In this document: one piece after another, positions 61,912 to 64,000 of the stretch
Layout of the letters: every line of letters begins with the position of its first letter
Position numbering within the stretch: position 1 is the stretch's first letter
Assembly: GCA_034509495.1 (NCBI GenBank)
Contig: CM067503.1
Span: forward strand, 15,742,033-15,806,032
Length of the DNA stretch: 64,000 bases
Origin: Acestrorhynchus altus
Lineage: Eukaryota; Chordata; Actinopteri; Characiformes; Acestrorhynchidae
Direction: 5' to 3'
Position numbers and translations under genes: made by a program
Notes under the pieces: model-generated
What the model was told of the DNA's origin: nothing
What the model saw: the letters and a program-made list of their open reading frames with translations, nothing else
The model's database searches: none

Positions 61912-62260
61912 CATTTACATTTATGGCATTTGGCAGATCCCTTTATCCATAGGTACTTACAAAAGTGCTTTGCTGTTCACTCAGAACATCCTTAGTTAGT
62001 AGACAAGACTAGAATCTAGAGATTCTTCATGCTTAGATCCTGTTGAAAACAAATGTGTTCATGGAGTAAAATACTCCTGAAACAGATTGGTCTTCAGTCT
62101 GTGTTTGAACACAGTGAGGGACACAGCTGTTCAAACCACCAGGGGAAGTTCATTCCACCATTTTGCCAGAACAGAAATAGTCTGGATGATTGTCTTCCTT
62201 GCGATTTGAGGGATGGTGGGTCAAGTCATGCTGGGTCAAATTCTCCTCATGTTGGTTAAA
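61912..62260 (-). mobile_element. dispersed repeat ending in a LINE-type ATGTAAATGT tail
   Basis: The segment begins ACATTTACATTTATGGCATT and continues with TTGGCAGATCCCTTTATCCA, a very common teleost repeat signature. Read on the minus strand this is the 3' tail of a LINE-like element ending ...AAATGTAAATGT. The remainder, up to about 62260, resembles a dispersed fish repeat I have seen before, but I cannot name the family with certainty. It abuts the minisatellite exactly. Confidence 0.6.
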
Positions 62261-63099
62261 TGATTAGTGGATTTTAGTTTTTTTTTTCCCCTGAGCTGCA
62301 TTATTCATCTTTGTGAAATCACATGACATGAAGAGGTAAGTCTTGCAGTTTGTTTTGATATGTAATATGTCTGTAGGTCAGTCAAATCCTACGTTATTAA
62401 GCCTGGAAAATGGCAAGTAGATTCCTGCAAATAGCAGATTTCAGGTTCTAAGAGATAAAATAACAGCTTCAAAATCATTGTGATGCTCAAGTGACTTGTA
62501 ATATGGAGAATAATGCTTTTATCATTTCTACTCTGGCCTTGGCAGGCTGCTAACTGAAGTATGCAACTCTGGTGAGGCAGGAAAATGCTTACAAGCACTG
62601 CGTAACACAGTCTTTATTTGTGTAAAATCCTGCTCTACAGCCTCAGTCCACATGCTTCTTTCACACTTTATGTGATGGTCCTGTATCTCTTAGCTTGTGT
62701 AGAAATACATGTGTAAAGCACTGAACTGATCTAATGCTGCCTGAATTAGCAATACAGGAACACCTTTGCAGGTTTCCATTTGTTCATTTACATAATTAGC
62801 CACTTGTACAATTGAACAAAAAAAAATCATATATCACCAGTTCTGTAAGCCAGGAACAGAAAGCTGAGACTCCACTGGGCACAGGGTCACCACAACTAGA
62901 CAACTGACAACTGTAAAATGTAGCATAATCTAATTAATTTTGATTTCTGCTGAGGCTCACAAATGGTAGGGTCAGGAACTGAATCAGTGAACAGTTTGAA
63001 TCATAGATTGTTTTGTCAACAGTCCAGGCTAGTGCAGGTATAATGGGTTAATGGTGCAAGAAAAGTTTTTGAAAATTATGAAGTATTTCCTAGATGCTT

Positions 63100-63250
63100 G
63101 ATTATCTAATATTCCAAACTGCCTGAATGCCAGCACCTCCCTAGGATCTCTCAAGTAGATGAAATTACCACAGCACAATTGGCTGCGGCACTGTAATTAG
63201 TTAGCAGTGAATGAATGGCCATTATTTTTTAATGAATAAAAGATTCTACA
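63100..63250. other. non-repetitive block, candidate regulatory DNA
   Basis: About 150 bp including CAATTGGCTGCGGCACTGTA and ATTAGTTAGCAGTGAATGAA: compact, repeat-free and reminiscent of a conserved non-coding element. Conservation is untested. Confidence 0.25.
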
Positions 63251-63907
63251 ACCAGCATACAGGTCTTATTATAGTTAGCAGAGGTGTAAAACACTGATGT
63301 GTTATTGATTAAATGCAATTAGGTTTTTCAACATGATCTCAATCTGTAGGTCACCATCAACTACAGTATACAATGCATTAAATAAAACAGATAACAAAAG
63401 AAAGCTCCCTGGATCAAAAACACTAAGCATAATAAGTAGTGGACAAGGGATTAAACATCTACTTTTATTGTCACTTTTTAATGTTGTATGTACAGAGAAA
63501 AAATGCTTAATTGACAAAATGCTACAGATCTTGTTGAAATAACAGCTACACCCTAACCAATAGCCTATGGACAGATAAAATGTCCAGTTACTGGTCACTG
63601 ACTGTATCAAACTACTTCATGGACTGCATGACCTATGAAAGCATAGTTAAAATAAATAGAGTCTGTTTTCATCCAATTAGGTAAAAGCAGGGGTTCTTGA
63701 GTTGAGCGGGCAAGCAAGAAAGCTTTTTGACCTCTCTCACACTCCAGTTTCTTTCTGCCCCTGCAGTACGCTTCGTTCAACATTTGCATTTTTCACCTCC
63801 AATTAGAGCTCTGTTTGTACACTCCTCTTAATGGAGCCCTTCTTTTTCATGCAATGCAAAATGTAACATTTTAAAACTATTGATTGCAACAAACAGTGCA
63901 TGTATGA

Positions 63908-63909
<2 letters not shown>

Positions 63910-63981
<72 letters not shown>

Positions 63982-64000
63982 GAGAGAGACTGAGAGAGAG
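63910..64000. repeat. (TG)n then (GA)n at the window edge
   Basis: About 35 TG units followed by an imperfect GA run that continues past the end of the window. Confidence 0.97.

Larger units (their letters stand above)
60441..64000. other. 5' flank of the candidate cdh7 promoter
   Basis: Non-coding DNA. It contains the (CT)n tract at 60448-60498, the minisatellite at 60808-61911, a LINE-tail/repeat remnant at 61912-62260, and then about 1.6 kb of mostly unique sequence to the (TG)n at the window edge. No exon is recognised. Confidence 0.6.

Overview
This is eukaryotic, vertebrate-type DNA: AT-rich, intron-dominated, full of (TG)n, (TA)n, (GA)n and (ATT)n microsatellites and of degenerate Tc1/mariner, hAT, tRNA-SINE and LINE copies. 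Two exons of a type II classical cadherin are recognisable. Residue by residue they fit cadherin-7 best (NWVWNQFF, EEYTGSDPLYVGK, ASSIFTIDENTGDIHATKRL, DGPYTAGVPEMSP). The repeat mix points to a teleost fish. Several families look like ones I associate with ostariophysans (characins, catfishes, electric fishes), but that finer placement is from memory and weak.

Layout: essentially the whole window is the 5' part of one gene, cdh7, read on the minus strand. From right to left these are: 5' flank (about 60.45-64.0 kb) with a 1.1-kb minisatellite; a CpG-dense patch at 59.99-60.44 kb with a strong minus-strand splice donor, the best candidate for the promoter and non-coding first exon; an intron of about 18.8 kb; the first coding exon at 41.10-41.33 kb (signal peptide, short prodomain, furin site, start of EC1); a 40.5-kb intron; and the second coding exon at 275-569 (rest of EC1, start of EC2). 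The exon junctions agree in phase (0, then 1), and the second coding exon has the 295-nt length typical of type II cadherins. The rest of the gene lies to the left of the window. No other protein-coding gene, tRNA, rRNA or CRISPR is supported. Most other open frames are chance frames or remnants of transposable elements.

The introns are a transposon graveyard. They hold at least seven Tc1-like remnants of several lineages, hAT-type elements (one of 895 bp with an 8-bp target duplication), fold-back MITEs, and a tRNA-type SINE with clear target-site duplications sitting inside an older repeat. There is also an RTE/Rex3-like LINE whose catalytic reverse-transcriptase core has been cut out, an L2-like LINE 3' end, and several dispersed families present in 3-4 copies. 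Some non-repetitive stretches (18.3-18.85, 23.28-23.69, 51.93-52.35, 58.04-58.52, 63.10-63.25 kb) are candidate conserved cis-regulatory elements, but without alignments this is only a suspicion.

I found no convincing new protein system. The items most worth a second look are the CpG-island/first-exon candidate with its E-box/GATA-bearing minisatellite just upstream, the core-deleted LINE, the LINE/SINE tail pair, and the nested and inverted repeat structures.
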